From: an uncultured Muribaculaceae bacterium
GTDB lineage: Bacteria; Bacteroidota; Bacteroidia; Bacteroidales; Muribaculaceae
Direction of reading: 5' to 3'
Length of the DNA stretch: 7,010 nt
Assembly: GCA_910584735.1 (NCBI GenBank)
Contig: CAJUBM010000111.1
Coordinates: 2,529 to 9,538 of the forward strand
Numbering within the stretch: the stretch's first letter is position 1; every line of letters begins with the position of its first letter. A program made the position numbers and the translations under genes. This document shows positions 6,483 through 7,010 of this stretch, one piece after another. A model generated the notes under the pieces. The model made no database searches. It saw only the letters and a program-made list of their open reading frames with translations, and was not told where the DNA came from.

Positions 6483-7010
6483 GCTGAACTGCTTCGAGAA
6501 TACTCGCGGTTTGCGGCCTTCCGTTCCGTCGATGATGTCTTGCATGATGTTGGTTTCATCTTCCGCCATTTGCAACTTGACGGTGAATTTTTGGGGCGTT
6601 TCCGGACGCGGCTTGTATTTGAGTTCCTCGATAGAGGGTATAACTTTAACCGGGAGTTCCGAGAGGTCGAGCAAATAAACCTCCTCGCTGCCTATCATAT
6701 CCATGAGGAAACGGACGGTATCAGCCCGCATAACTCCGGTTTCGATTGTTAGCGATTGGGGGCGTGTGATACGTTCGCGGTCGGCGGTGAAATCGTCGGT
6801 TTCAGCGTCGTATCTGCTGAATCTTGCTTCATCGGCTGCGGCATAATCGGGTGTAATGGTAAGTTCTCCGGCGAGTTCGATAATCTCGAATACACCGAGA
6901 GAATTGCGGAATTTCAGGCGGTAGCGTTCCCGTGCCGGGTCGCTCCGCTCAATTACTATGCTGCAAGAGTATTGCGAGGGGTCGCCCTTGTATATGTCGA
7001 AACTATTCGA
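6468..7010 (-). CDS. Unrecognised phage structural-type protein, C-terminal 180 residues (5' end outside window)
   Basis: The frame is open from the right edge to a TAA at 6468-6470, with 180 residues visible. An internal ATG at 6731 would give only 87 residues. The frame stays open and protein-like for 93 codons upstream of it (for example RYRLKFRNSLGVFEIIEL), so the real start very probably lies beyond the window. The visible part is mixed alpha/beta and soluble: an FRNSLGVFE strand pair, an acidic stretch (DAETDDFTADRER), then ETG followed by a helix (VRFLMDMIGSEEV) and strands, ending in a basic KQFSKQFN tail. I do not recognise the family. It ends 12 bp before the giant tail-fibre gene on the same strand and in the same reading frame, so the two are probably co-transcribed. 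By synteny it may be a tail or baseplate component that the fibre attaches to; this is inference from position only. Confidence 0.85.
   Translation of the reverse strand, partial: SNSFDIYKGDPSQYSCSIVIERSDPARERYRLKFRNSLGVFEIIELAGELTITPDYAAADEARFSRYDAETDDFTADRERITRPQSLTIETGVMRADTVRFLMDMIGSEEVYLLDLSELPVKVIPSIEELKYKPRPETPQKFTVKLQMAEDETNIMQDIIDGTEGRKPRVFSKQFSKQFN

Noticed and set aside
6468..6731. Treating the ATG at 6731 as the real start of the upstream gene (87 residues)
   Set aside because: The frame is open and protein-like for another 93 codons up to the window edge, so this methionine is most likely internal.
3436..6752. Further plus-strand open frames (3436-3855, 3952-4245, 4356-4727, 5055-5378, 5356-5589, 5613-6206, 6025-6240, 6258-6752, 6481-6678)
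   Set aside because: They lie opposite the giant gene or the upstream gene, have low-complexity Ser/Arg/Val-rich translations, overlap one another in some cases, and show no start context or homology signal.

Overview
The window is almost entirely protein-coding on the minus strand. It holds one giant open reading frame that runs from an ATG at 6455 down to the left edge without a stop (2151 codons visible, C-terminus outside the window). Upstream is the C-terminal 180 codons of a second minus-strand gene, whose TAA lies 12 bp before that ATG. I see no RNA gene, IS element, CRISPR array, integrase, reverse transcriptase or terminator. The only non-coding stretch is the 12-bp junction.

The giant protein reads as a phage or prophage tail-fibre / receptor-binding protein of the type found in Bacteroidota phages of the gut. 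From N- to C-terminus it shows: a helical, coiled-coil-like start with an ENFNEI-type motif; a linker with the tail-protein signature STNPVQNN; two or three beta-sandwich (Ig-like) segments; a LamG/concanavalin-like domain ending in VRIYDRALS; a CotH-kinase-like domain (GKYNFNNEK, VDNRAKN, WYILPYDMDT); a leucine-rich-repeat-like stretch; and a terminal module with a formylglycine-enzyme / C-type-lectin look (NLWGNVAEWM), cut by the window edge. The upstream partial protein is not recognised. Its position and tight spacing suggest a tail or baseplate component transcribed together with the fibre.

Host inference: G+C is about half (one 60-base line I counted was 48%). The codons favour G/C at the third position, and the start has an A/T-rich leader with no Shine-Dalgarno sequence. 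Together with the domain mix this points to a Bacteroidota host of intermediate G+C. The genus cannot be decided from the sequence.

The most interesting points are an apparently intact CotH-type kinase signature inside a virion fibre, the unusual LamG-CotH-LRR-lectin chain in one polypeptide, and the possibility that the missing C-terminus just outside the window is a variable region of a diversity-generating retroelement. Family recognition here is from memory of motifs; no database search was possible.
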